Positions 44,330-54,495 of a stretch of 64,000 bases of DNA are shown piece by piece; position 1 is the first letter of the stretch; each line of letters opens with the position of its first letter. The DNA is from Hydrocarboniphaga effusa AP103 (lineage in GTDB: Bacteria; Pseudomonadota; Gammaproteobacteria; Nevskiales; Nevskiaceae). The position numbers and the translations under genes were made by a program. The stretch is from NCBI RefSeq assembly GCF_000271305.1, contig NZ_AKGD01000002.1, forward strand, positions 1,116,001 through 1,180,000, given 5' to 3'. The notes beneath the pieces were generated by a model that ran no database searches, was not told where the DNA came from, and worked only from the letters and a program-made list of their open reading frames with translations.

Positions 44330-44341
44330 GAACCCGGGTTC
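44330..44341. promoter_or_regulatory. SOS-box-like palindrome GAACCCGGGTTC
   Basis: A perfect 12-base palindrome lies between the radical SAM gene (starts 44243, minus) and the KTSC-like gene (starts 44380, plus). Its core GAAC-N4-GTTC is the form of some LexA-binding sites in other bacterial groups. A second palindromic word, CTGGACGA-TGT-TCGTCCAG (44293-44311), is close by. Function is inferred only. Confidence 0.3.
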
Positions 44342-44379
44342 AGCGAGGCGTGGCGGCCGCGCCGCGCAAACTGCGGCGT

Positions 44380-44604
44380 ATGGAGCGCTATCGCAATCTG
44401 AGCGGGGAATCCGGCGTCGTCGCCTACGAGGCCGGTGTCGATTTTATTCGCGTTCGCTTTGCGGGCGGGGACATTTATCGCTACGACCGGACGCGACCCG
44501 GCGCACGCCACGTGGAGCGGATGAAGCGGCTCGCGCAGTCGGGCCGCGGCTTGAGCACCTACATCTCGCAGCACGTGCATATGGCCTACGCGAGCAAGGA
44601 ATGA
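44380..44604 (+). CDS. Small KTSC-like domain protein
   Basis: The 74-residue product has the look of a KTSC domain: GVVAYEAGVDFIRVRFAGGDIYRYDRTRPG (split here by the residue limit: GVVAYEAGVDFIRV, then GGDIYRYDRTRPG), an alpha/beta fold found in small bacterial proteins of unknown function. A GTG at 44350 would add 10 basic residues; ATG 44380 is preferred but neither start has a strong ribosome-binding site. It ends next to the TpsB-like gene. The small size and isolated position mean expression is unproven. Confidence 0.7.
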   Translation: MERYRNLSGESGVVAYEAGVDFIRVRFAGGDIYRYDRTRPGARHVERMKRLAQSGRGLSTYISQHVHMAYASKE

Positions 44605-46206
44605 TCAGAACTTGAGCGCGGCCCGGAAGTAGATGTTGGCGTCGGCATCGTCGAGCGTCTGCTTGTCGATGTCCCGCTCGTGGAAGGACTCGGCATAGGC
44701 CAGGCTCGCGTCCAGCCAGCCCGAATACGAGAACGCGAGCTCGACGCCCGCATCGGCGATCGCCGGTGTTCCGCCAGGCAGGCCGGCCTGCGGGTTTTCG
44801 AAGCGCGCGTAGCCGTATTCGACGAAGGCACGCGGAACCAGCGCATGGCGCTCGCCCTTGCCGAACAGCCGGTAGTCGACCTGCAGGCGCGCGAGCCCAC
44901 CCGAGTCGCCGACCGCCACGCCCGGCAGGTAGGAGGCGACGTTGCCGAGGCCTCCGAGCACCCACTGGCTTTGCTCGGGCACGCTGTCGCCCGTGAGCTG
45001 GGCGTAGAGCTCGAGCCGCGTGCTGAAATCGCCCCGGCTGAGCCGGGCGCTGAGCTGCGGGCGCCAGAGCAGGTAGCCGAGGTCGGCCAGCGAGGTGGCC
45101 TCGTCGGTTTCGTCGCTGCCGAGGCCCTTGCGCAGCGCGAGGCCGCCGTCGAGATCGAGCCGCCGCTCGCCGATGTCGATCGTGCGCCCGTACGCGGTGC
45201 CGGCCTCGATCGAACCGTATTCCTGGTGCTGGATGCGCGCGTCGGAATCGCGCAGCTCCAGTTCCTTGAGCGTGTAGTCGAGCTTGGCGTTGACGCTCCA
45301 GCGGCTGTGGAAATCCGCTGCGAGCGGATAGGCCCAGGCCGCTTCGATCTGCTGGATGTCGCCCTTGATGGGCTGCTCGCCGGTATTCGGGGGCAGGAAC
45401 GGCAGCAGGTTGCGCAGCAGCCGGTACAGCGGCCTGTCGGATTCGGCCCGCAGGTCGATCCGGTAATCGACGTTGCGGCCGGACAGGCCGAAGATGCCGT
45501 AGCGCGTGACCCGGCTCCAGCTCAGCATTTCCTCGTCGTAGCGGTCGGCGGCCTCGTCGTCGTTGAGGCCCTTGAGGCCGGTGCGCCAGGTGGCGTTGAA
45601 TTCGTCGCCGCTCGCCAGGCCGTGGCGCAGGTCGAGATCGAGAAAATGGCGGCCGACGAAGCGGTTGCCCGGGTTGCCGACTTCGACCTTGAAGCGAGTC
45701 GGATCGGGTGCTTCGGGTACCGGTTCGAGCGTCATCGTGTAGGCGTCGCCGGATGGGTCCGGGCGGAACACCGGCTCGACCTGCAGGCCCGCGCGATCGG
45801 CATGCGCGGTCGCCAGCACGCGGCGCTGCTCGAAGGCCGAGTCGGTCAACGGATCGAGGCCGGCGAGGTCTTCGAAGTAGGACTTGAGCGCTTGCGGGCC
45901 TTCGATGCGCGCGAGCTTGCCGAGCGTGGCGACGACGTAGAGATCGGAGCCCGCGAGGCCGTAGCGCAGCTGCGCGGCCGGATAGCCCGCTTCGTAGTAG
46001 CGCGCCGCGAGATTGCGCACCACGTCGGACAGCGTCGCCGCCTCCTGAGTCGCGCTCGCGAGCGTGTCGCGATCGAGCACCGCGGGGCCGAGCACGTGCA
46101 CGCGCCAGGACTGGAAATCGAACGCGGCGGATTCGGCGCCCTGCCGCTGCAGCTGCGCGACCTCGGCCTGCTGCGGCGGAATCACCGGCGGAAGCGTGAC
46201 GGCCAT
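44605..46206 (-). CDS. TpsB/ShlB-type outer-membrane secretion protein (orphan)
   Basis: The 533-residue product has a POTRA-like N-terminal region (about 30-190) and a C-terminal beta barrel (about 200-533) ending in Phe, as in TpsB two-partner secretion transporters such as ShlB and FhaC. Barrel strands are clear in the last third. Two things are odd: no partner exoprotein gene is near, and the N-terminus (MAVTLPPVIPPQQAEV) is not a signal peptide. Extending to the in-frame ATG at 46338 does not give one either. The start at 46206 has AAGGGGAG as ribosome-binding site. It may be a divergent or mis-started gene. Confidence 0.78.
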   Translation of the reverse strand: MAVTLPPVIPPQQAEVAQLQRQGAESAAFDFQSWRVHVLGPAVLDRDTLASATQEAATLSDVVRNLAARYYEAGYPAAQLRYGLAGSDLYVVATLGKLARIEGPQALKSYFEDLAGLDPLTDSAFEQRRVLATAHADRAGLQVEPVFRPDPSGDAYTMTLEPVPEAPDPTRFKVEVGNPGNRFVGRHFLDLDLRHGLASGDEFNATWRTGLKGLNDDEAADRYDEEMLSWSRVTRYGIFGLSGRNVDYRIDLRAESDRPLYRLLRNLLPFLPPNTGEQPIKGDIQQIEAAWAYPLAADFHSRWSVNAKLDYTLKELELRDSDARIQHQEYGSIEAGTAYGRTIDIGERRLDLDGGLALRKGLGSDETDEATSLADLGYLLWRPQLSARLSRGDFSTRLELYAQLTGDSVPEQSQWVLGGLGNVASYLPGVAVGDSGGLARLQVDYRLFGKGERHALVPRAFVEYGYARFENPQAGLPGGTPAIADAGVELAFSYSGWLDASLAYAESFHERDIDKQTLDDADANIYFRAALKF

Positions 46207-46356
46207 GTCTCCCCTTGCTGGCGTCTTGATGAATGATGAAGACGCACAGCCTGTGGGCGGCTGGATGATCGCCCGGTGAATGTCGCAAGCCACGTACCCG
46301 CGCGCGCCGCGCTCGGGTGACAATAGCGGCCTCGGCATTCATTCAAGCGACCCGTC

Positions 46357-46839
46357 ATGCCCTCATTCGATATCGTCTCCGAAGTCGACAAGCACGAACT
46401 CACCAACGCCATCGACCAGGCCAAGCGCGATCTCGACAATCGCTACGACCTGCGCGGCACCGATGCGCGCTTCGAGCACGAGGGCTTCGTCGTCACGCAG
46501 TTCGCGCCCAGCGAATTCCAGCTCGACCAGATGCTCGAAATCCTGCACAAGCGACTCGCCGGCCGGCACATCGACTTGCGTGCGATCGAGCTCGGCGACG
46601 TCGAGACCAACCTCGCCGGCGCGCGCCGCAAGATCACCATCAAGCAGGGCATCGAGCAGGTTCAGGCGAAGAAGATCATCGCCAAGATCAAGGAAGCCAA
46701 GCTCAAGGTCGATACGCAGATCGCCGGCGAAAAAGTGCGCGTGATCGGCAAGAAGCGCGACGACCTGCAGACCGCGATCGCGCTGTTGCGCAAGGCCGAT
46801 GTCGAGCTGCCCCTGCAGTTTGAGAATTTCAGGGATTGA
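46357..46839 (+). CDS. yajQ: YajQ family nucleotide-binding protein
   Basis: The 160-residue product matches YajQ, a cytoplasmic protein with two ferredoxin-like folds. MPSFDIVSEVDKHELTNAID starts the protein and VDTQIAGEKVRVIGKKRDDLQ lies near its end. Homologues in Xanthomonas bind cyclic di-GMP and act with a transcription factor in virulence control. In this organism the same role is possible but not shown. The short N-terminus is well conserved, so the start is reliable. Confidence 0.95.
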   Translation: MPSFDIVSEVDKHELTNAIDQAKRDLDNRYDLRGTDARFEHEGFVVTQFAPSEFQLDQMLEILHKRLAGRHIDLRAIELGDVETNLAGARRKITIKQGIEQVQAKKIIAKIKEAKLKVDTQIAGEKVRVIGKKRDDLQTAIALLRKADVELPLQFENFRD

Positions 46840-46896
46840 CGCGATGCCGAAGCTGCATCGAGGCCATGGCGACCGCCCGGTCTCGGGCGGCGAGCG

Positions 46897-48531
46897 ATGA
46901 GCCAATTAAGCGATGGCCGGCTCACGGCGCTGGCCGGCGCTGCGGTATTCAAGCGAGGGCTCGATTATCGGCGCCAAGGGCGCGTGCGACTGCTCAAGCA
47001 GACCGACTCCGATCTCGAAGCCGAGGTCAGCGGAACCGAGCCGTATCGCTTGCAGTTGCAGCGGCAAGGGGATCGCCTGAGCGGCTGGTGCGCATGCCCG
47101 GCCGATGGCTTCTGCAAGCATTTGGTGGCCGCCGCGCTAACTTGGCGCGATGGTGACGCCGTGCCGCAAGCGGCAGGGCCTGGCGACGATTTGCTGAAGC
47201 TGCTGCGCGCGCAGCAGGCCGAAACGCTGGCGCGCTGGCTGCACGAGATCGCGCTGGAAGACCCGCAGGTGGGCAAGCGCCTGCGCCTGCTGGTGGCGAA
47301 GGACGATGTCGGGGAGTTCGGCAAGTCGCTCGCCGATATGCTCAAGGTCTCCGGATTTCTCGACTGGCGTCGTAGCAACGAGTACGCGAAGCGACTGGCC
47401 ATGCCGTTGCAACTGCTGGCCGAGCGCCTCGACGATGATCCGCTGCAATGCTTCTCGCTCTGCGGCGCAACGCTGGAGCGACTGCTCAAGATCTATTCCC
47501 GTTCGGACGATTCGGGCGGGGCGCTGCGCGATCGCATCCACCAGTTCGCCGACCTGCACCGGCGAGCCGCCGCCGCGGCCTGCGCCGGACTGGACGCCAA
47601 GGCTTTCGCGCGGAATCTGCTGCGCTGGCAAAAAATGGACGAGTGGGGTTTTTTTGCCGCCGCTTCGTACTGGCAGGCACTCGGTGAAGACGGCAGGGAC
47701 TGCTACGCAGCGCTGGTGGAGGCGGAGTTCGCCAAGCTGCCGGCGAGTCGCGGTGGAAGGGGAACGGAGGCCTGGTTGAAGGAGTTCGGGCCGGTGCATC
47801 GCATGGAGGAGCTGGCCCTGTTGCGCCGCGACTTCGATTCCCTGCTGCGGGTGCTGACGAGAGACCTGTCGTCGGGCCACGCCTACGTACGCCTCGTGGA
47901 GGTCAGCCGTGAGTTCGGGCGTGAGCGCGACGCGCTGCAATGGGCCGAGCGTGGCGTGAAGGCGCATCCCGATTGGCCGTCGCTGCGAAGCCTGCTCGCC
48001 GAGGAACTGCTGCGTGCCGGCTTGAATGAAGAAGCGGTCGCGGTGCTGTGGCGGGATTTCCAGCGCCACCCGATGATCGAGGCGTGGCAAAGGCTCAAGA
48101 ATGCCACCGGAGCTGAATGGCCCGCATATCGGCAACGCGCGCTCGATCACGTGCAAAGCAAGGAGCGCGCGGTGACCGATGGGCTGAAAGATGCGAGCCC
48201 ACGGTTGAACCTGCTGCTGGCCGATGGCGACATCGCCGGCGCGCGCGTCCTGGTGACGTCGACTGTCGCGCGTCCCGCCCTGCTGCATGACCTGGCTTCA
48301 CGTTTGGAGCCGGACCACCCGGTCGAGGCGGCCTCCCTGTTGCGGCGCATCGTCGATGCGGAGCTGCCCGCGGCCAGCGAAGCCAGGAGCTACGCCAGAC
48401 AGGTGGAACTCATCGCGGCCGTGGTCAGGCTCGTGCCGGGACCGGACGTGCGGGCCTGGGTCGGCGAACTCAAGCTGCGGTATCGCGCGCGCCGAAAACT
48501 GCTGGAGCTGCTCGCGGCGCGCGGGCTCTGA
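46897..48531 (+). CDS. SWIM zinc-finger domain protein
   Basis: The 544-residue protein has a SWIM zinc finger at about 60-85 (WCACPADGFCKHLVAAAL; CxCx(n)CxH), a module that binds DNA or other proteins. A long helical region follows with tetratricopeptide-like spacing. There is no helicase domain, unlike SWI2/SNF2 relatives. It may be cytoplasmic. It lies 57 bases after yajQ. The start at 46897 is used. The function is unknown. Confidence 0.85.
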   Translation: MSQLSDGRLTALAGAAVFKRGLDYRRQGRVRLLKQTDSDLEAEVSGTEPYRLQLQRQGDRLSGWCACPADGFCKHLVAAALTWRDGDAVPQAAGPGDDLLKLLRAQQAETLARWLHEIALEDPQVGKRLRLLVAKDDVGEFGKSLADMLKVSGFLDWRRSNEYAKRLAMPLQLLAERLDDDPLQCFSLCGATLERLLKIYSRSDDSGGALRDRIHQFADLHRRAAAAACAGLDAKAFARNLLRWQKMDEWGFFAAASYWQALGEDGRDCYAALVEAEFAKLPASRGGRGTEAWLKEFGPVHRMEELALLRRDFDSLLRVLTRDLSSGHAYVRLVEVSREFGRERDALQWAERGVKAHPDWPSLRSLLAEELLRAGLNEEAVAVLWRDFQRHPMIEAWQRLKNATGAEWPAYRQRALDHVQSKERAVTDGLKDASPRLNLLLADGDIAGARVLVTSTVARPALLHDLASRLEPDHPVEAASLLRRIVDAELPAASEARSYARQVELIAAVVRLVPGPDVRAWVGELKLRYRARRKLLELLAARGL

Positions 48532-48582
48532 GCATCGGCGCGTGCAGCGGCCGCCTGCTGGCCGGGCCGGCCGCCGCGCGAT

Positions 48583-49656
48583 TCACCGGTTCGCGGCGTA
48601 GCCCAAATAGTGTTTCAACAGCGCCGGGCGCAGCGCGTGCACGCGGCGCCTGGCATTCGACTCGCCACCGCTGGCGATCAGCGCAAGCACCGCGCGGTAC
48701 AGCTCGCCGGCTGGTGTCTGCGGAGCCTGCTCAGCCGGCACGCTGAAACGCTGGCCCGGATCGACGATCAGCGTCCAGGCCGGAAACGTGTCGGTTTCGT
48801 ATGCCGCCTCATCGGACTGGAAGTCGCTCCAGTGCTCGAGCAGCGAAGGATCGGCGCGCGATTCGTCGAAAGCCTGTTCCGCCGCGTGCGGATGCAGCCA
48901 GCACAGGCGCATCCAGGCCAGGCGCGCATCGCCGCTGCGACCGCAGCCGGCGCTGGCTTGCGCCATGCGCGCGAGCAGTGGCGCGTCCTCGTGCCACCCC
49001 GGTTCCATCGCGATCACATCGACTGCGCGGGCGGCTTCGCCGGCCTGCAGCCAGGCGTGGCTCGCGTGGTCCTGCGGACGCTGCGGATCGAAGCGCAATC
49101 CGGCCCGTCGCTCGGCCAGCGCGCTCCAGAGTCCACGCAGATACGCCGCCGCGTTGTCGCCGAGTCGACGGCGAGCCAGCGGCGCGAGCCGGTTTGCGAT
49201 GCGCTCGGCATCGTTGTCTTCGCAGCGTGCCGTCGCGGCGTCGATGAGTTGCGTGAACTCGCCACGCGCATTCGCATCGTCGACGCGAGCGAGCAGCTCG
49301 CGCGCGGCATCGAAGCGCCGATCGAGCAGCGCGTCGCGCAGCTGCGTTTCGGCGTAGAGGCCCTGGTTGTCGCGCAGCAGATCGAATTGAGATCGCGGCG
49401 ATTTGCTCATGACGACGCGACAGCGCGCCGGCAGCGGCAGGAACATTGCTCCGCTCGCGGCGCGCAGGCCTTGCTGCGAGGCGTAGGCGTGCGCGGCATC
49501 GAGCGTGTCGGCGGCGGCGTCCGGCGCAGCGAGCCAGCCGCCGCTCGCGTCGATGAGCTTCAAGCGCAGCAGCAGCTCGAAGAAATCGAGCTCTCCACGT
49601 TCGAGCAACAGTCGATCGACTGCCGCCGCGAGGTCGGCGGCGGTCGCCACGCTCAT
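48583..49656 (-). CDS. Hypothetical protein, 357 residues, helical
   Basis: The 357-residue product is strongly Ala-, Arg- and Leu-rich and predicted to be mostly helical, with repeated patterns such as LLLERGELDFFELLLRL and RFDAARELLARVDDANARGEF. No signal peptide, membrane segment or known catalytic motif is seen, and no family is recognised. It might be a helical-repeat scaffold. ATG 49656 is chosen; upstream frame to 49776 lies inside thiC. It lies downstream of thiC by seven bases and may be cotranscribed. It converges with the SWIM protein gene. Confidence 0.75.
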   Translation of the reverse strand: MSVATAADLAAAVDRLLLERGELDFFELLLRLKLIDASGGWLAAPDAAADTLDAAHAYASQQGLRAASGAMFLPLPARCRVVMSKSPRSQFDLLRDNQGLYAETQLRDALLDRRFDAARELLARVDDANARGEFTQLIDAATARCEDNDAERIANRLAPLARRRLGDNAAAYLRGLWSALAERRAGLRFDPQRPQDHASHAWLQAGEAARAVDVIAMEPGWHEDAPLLARMAQASAGCGRSGDARLAWMRLCWLHPHAAEQAFDESRADPSLLEHWSDFQSDEAAYETDTFPAWTLIVDPGQRFSVPAEQAPQTPAGELYRAVLALIASGGESNARRRVHALRPALLKHYLGYAANR

Positions 49657-49663
49657 GCTCGCC

Positions 49664-51712
<2,049 letters not shown>

Positions 51713-51758
51713 CTAGGCGGCCACCTTACGCGATCGGCGTGCGTGCGGGCAATGCCGC

Positions 51759-52244
51759 TCAGCTGCCTGCAGCGAGTGGGCGCGCAGTAAAGCGATGCGC
51801 CAGCCAATGATCCAGGCTCACGCGGCCGGGACCGGCGATCAGCAGCCACAAAAACACCAGCACGTAGAGCACCTCGTCGAGTTCCACGAATTCGTCGAGT
51901 GTGGAGACGCCGGGCAGCACCACCACCAGCAGGGCGACGAGCATGTTGACGATCATCGGCAGCATGGTCAGGCGGGTGGCGAGGCCCAGCATCATCAGTG
52001 CGCCGCCGCCGAACTCGACGATCGCGCAAGCCAGCGCGCTGAGTTCCGGAAACGGAATGCCCCATTGCGCGAAACGCCCGGCGAAGCCGTCGAGGTTGTG
52101 CAGCTTGGCCCATCCGGTTTCGAGCCAGAAGTAGCCGAAGACCAGTCGTACCGCGAGCGGCGCGAGCCAGTCGAGCGCGGCCGCGAGTTCGCGTGAGCGT
52201 TCCAGCCAGAGCGTGAGCCGGCTGGCCGGCGAGATGTTTTGCAT
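51759..52244 (-). CDS. DoxX family membrane protein, last gene of bufferin operon
   Basis: The 161-residue product is a DoxX-type small inner-membrane protein with four hydrophobic segments. Region LVFGYFWLETGWAKLHNLDGFA is characteristic. In bufferin operons of other bacteria a DoxX protein accompanies the RiPP genes, and its role may be redox or membrane anchoring of the modified peptide. It is located 33 bases after bufC on the same strand, which fits the operon. The substrate and role are not shown here. Confidence 0.88.
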   Translation of the reverse strand: MQNISPASRLTLWLERSRELAAALDWLAPLAVRLVFGYFWLETGWAKLHNLDGFAGRFAQWGIPFPELSALACAIVEFGGGALMMLGLATRLTMLPMIVNMLVALLVVVLPGVSTLDEFVELDEVLYVLVFLWLLIAGPGRVSLDHWLAHRFTARPLAAGS

Positions 52245-52277
52245 GGGATGTCCTTGTGAGCGGGAGAGTGGAAGCGA

Positions 52278-53075
52278 TCAGCGCATTGCGGGGTGATGAA
52301 GGCTTGCGACCAGGCCATCGACGATCCAGCGCTTGAGCAGACCGGCCGCGCGCTGGGCGACGTGCTCGGGCGGATGCCATCGGCAAAGCTGCTCGCAGAG
52401 CGCTTCGAAACTGGCGCCGGCCCTCGCGCTGCGCAGGCACGCGGCTTCGTCTTCGGACAGCACGCGCCAGCGCGTCTGGCGCCGATGCCGCCAGACCAGC
52501 CAGTCCGCGGCGTCGGGCCGGCGTTCGATCGGGCCGTGATGCTGTGGTGATTCCGCCGCCAGTAAGGCGGCGAGCTCGGTCTTGAGGCTCAGCAGCCGCA
52601 GGCTCGGATCGAATGCGAAACCGAGCCCGGCCCAAGCATCGGCCGGTAGTCCGGCCAGATCCTCGATCACGACGGCATCGGCGTCCGCCGCATCGAAGGC
52701 TTCGCCGAGTGCCCATTCGAGGCAGGCGAGATCGCCGTGCGCCGAATCGCCGAGCATCGCGGGCAGGTGGCGGCCGTACCAGCGCGCCGACGGATGCCGC
52801 GAGGGATGCGCGCGCCGATAGCGCTCGGCGATGTCGGCGAAGGTTTCGCCGGCGACGGCGGCCAGCACCGGATAATCGTTGGCCAGCACCTCGTCGAGGC
52901 GCAGCCGATAGGCCGTGTGATAGATGCCTGCACGCTGCGCTGCCTGCTTCGGTTCGTCCGCGATGAGCTTGAGCAGCGCGCGCGGTGGCATGGCGGTCCG
53001 ATGCGGCGAATCGCTCAGAATCCAGCGCTGCAGTTGGCGCTGCGTCTGCGCCAGCGTCGGCATGGAGCTGCTCAT
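52278..53075 (-). CDS. bufC: BufC/HvfC-type RiPP maturation partner (DUF2063)
   Basis: The 265-residue product fits the DUF2063 family, now known as partner of MNIO peptide-modifying enzymes; it probably presents the precursor to BufB. The N-terminal helical part has [24 protein letters not shown] and [21 protein letters not shown], the hallmark of the family. Its start overlaps the bufB stop (ATGA). The old name 'putative DNA-binding domain' is misleading. The C-terminal part (about 160-265) is winged-helix-like. Confidence 0.9.
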   Translation of the reverse strand: MSSSMPTLAQTQRQLQRWILSDSPHRTAMPPRALLKLIADEPKQAAQRAGIYHTAYRLRLDEVLANDYPVLAAVAGETFADIAERYRRAHPSRHPSARWYGRHLPAMLGDSAHGDLACLEWALGEAFDAADADAVVIEDLAGLPADAWAGLGFAFDPSLRLLSLKTELAALLAAESPQHHGPIERRPDAADWLVWRHRRQTRWRVLSEDEAACLRSARAGASFEALCEQLCRWHPPEHVAQRAAGLLKRWIVDGLVASLHHPAMR

Positions 53076-53914
53076 GCGGCCAGCGCCAGGCTGCCGACGA
53101 TGCGGCGTGCTCGGTCGAGTTCGTCCAGCAGCTCGGCCAGCGGCGGAATGCGGTCGTCGCGCTCGATCATCACCGGCACCGGGCCGAAGCGCCGCACCGC
53201 GTATTCGTAGAGCGACCAGACGGCTTCGGCCACCGGCTGGTCGTGGGTGTCGATCAGCAGCGCGCCGTCGGCCGAGCGGCTGTGCCCGGCCAGGTGAATC
53301 TGCTTCACGCGCCGCGGCGGCAGCGCATCGAGATAGCGATGCGCGTCGAAGCCGTGGTTGACGCTGTTGACGTAGACGTTGTTGACGTCGAGCAGCAGGC
53401 CGCAATCGGCCTGCTCGGCGACGGCGACCATGAAATCCCATTCGCTGAGCGTGGAATGCGCGAACCGCAGGTAGCTCGAAACGTTTTCGAGCAGCAGCGG
53501 ACGGGCGAGCGCATCCTGTACCTGCCGCAGGCGTGCAGCGACGTGATTCACTGCCTCCTCGGTTTGCGGCAAGGGCAGCAGATCGTGCAATTGCGCGCCG
53601 TCGATGCCGGTCCAGCACAGGTGGTCCGAGACCAGGCGCGGCTGGATGCGATCGGCGAGCTTGCGCAACTCGCGCAGGTAGTCGCGATCGAGTTCGTCGC
53701 TGCCGCCGATCGACAGCGAAACCCCGTGCATCGCCACCGGATAGCGCTCGGCGATGCGGTCGAGAAAATGCAGCGGCGCTCCGCCGGCCACGAGATAGTT
53801 CTCGCTGAGCACCTCGAACCAGTCCACCGACGGATTTCCGCTCAGGATGGCCTCGTAATGAGGTGGCCGCAGACCCAGGCCGAAGCCTCGCAATGGTGGC
53901 GTGCGTGATGTCAT
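53072..53914 (-). CDS. bufB: MNIO-type peptide maturase BufB (DUF692)
   Basis: The 280-residue enzyme belongs to the multinuclear non-heme iron oxidases (DUF692), which modify Cys residues in RiPP precursors. The TIM-barrel fold carries likely metal ligands His63 (MHGVSLS), Asp97 and His98 (SDHL), Glu143 (LENVSSY), Asp176 (LDVNNVY), His207 and His211 (IHLAGH), Asp222/His224 (IDTH), and Glu251 (IERDD). It probably turns Cys of BufA into thiooxazole-type groups that bind copper. ATG 53914 is chosen over upstream frames without similarity. It overlaps bufC by four bases. Confidence 0.93.
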   Translation of the reverse strand: MTSRTPPLRGFGLGLRPPHYEAILSGNPSVDWFEVLSENYLVAGGAPLHFLDRIAERYPVAMHGVSLSIGGSDELDRDYLRELRKLADRIQPRLVSDHLCWTGIDGAQLHDLLPLPQTEEAVNHVAARLRQVQDALARPLLLENVSSYLRFAHSTLSEWDFMVAVAEQADCGLLLDVNNVYVNSVNHGFDAHRYLDALPPRRVKQIHLAGHSRSADGALLIDTHDQPVAEAVWSLYEYAVRRFGPVPVMIERDDRIPPLAELLDELDRARRIVGSLALAA

Positions 53915-53999
53915 GACGATTCCCCGGAGACCTTGGCCTGGCGTGTGCCGTCCGACGGTGCAGGCGAGCAGCCCACGCCGTCGGCGGCAGGTGGTTCGC

Positions 54000-54287
54000 T
54001 TACTTCTTGGACGGCTTTTCGAACTTGCCGCCGCTGGCCGTGCAGTCCTTCTCGCTGGCTTCGGTGAAGCCCTGGCCCTTGCAACCGTTCTGCCCCTTGC
54101 AGGCATTGGCGGCGGTCTTGCACGCGCCCTGTCCCTTGCAGGCGTTGGCGCCCATGCAGTGGCCGGCGGCGGTGCCGCTGCCGGCGCTCTCGGCCTGCGC
54201 CATCGGCGCGGTCAGGAACAGGGAAGCGGCGGCTGCGGCGAGCGCGAAGCCCGAAGTCTTGGCGGTACGGCTGGCGATGTTCGACAT
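54000..54287 (-). CDS. bufA: Bufferin-type metallophore precursor (BufA2-like)
   Basis: The 95-residue precursor has a signal peptide (1-32, ending AQA) and a Cys-rich core with six Cys at 44, 50, 56, 63, 69 and 82. The repeated pattern ACKGQ/ACKTA and GCKGQ resembles BufA2-type bufferins, periplasmic copper-binding peptides modified by MNIO enzymes. The start ATG 54287 has AGAGGA as ribosome-binding site; ATG 54347 would add 20 residues and a worse signal. It is the first gene of bufA-bufB-bufC-doxX. The modified core is expected to be exported and to bind copper. Confidence 0.88.
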   Translation of the reverse strand: MSNIASRTAKTSGFALAAAAASLFLTAPMAQAESAGSGTAAGHCMGANACKGQGACKTAANACKGQNGCKGQGFTEASEKDCTASGGKFEKPSKK

Positions 54288-54402
54288 GTGGAATCCTCTG
54301 TTGGGTTCGGACGAGCCCGGCGGCGCCGCGCTTGCGTCTGTGGCCATGTTCGATTCCTCGCGCCTGCGCCGATATTCCCGGCCGTTCCACCTTCATGCCC
54401 GA

Positions 54403-54456
54403 TCGTCCGTCCGGCGATGCGGGTGGACGCTTGCGCATGAAATGGCGGACGGACGA
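54403..54456. promoter_or_regulatory. Perfect 11-bp inverted repeat in the bufA/araC divergent spacer
   Basis: TCGTCCGTCCG (54403-54413) and its reverse complement CGGACGGACGA (54446-54456) are separated by 32 bases; the centres are 43 bases apart, about four helical turns. It lies 116-169 bases upstream of bufA and 40-93 bases upstream of the AraC-type regulator. It is a likely operator shared by the two genes. The binding protein is unknown; the neighbouring regulator is the obvious candidate. Confidence 0.5.
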
Positions 54457-54495
54457 GCATGGGAGCCTGTTTCGCGGGTCACTAGGCTTGCCGCC

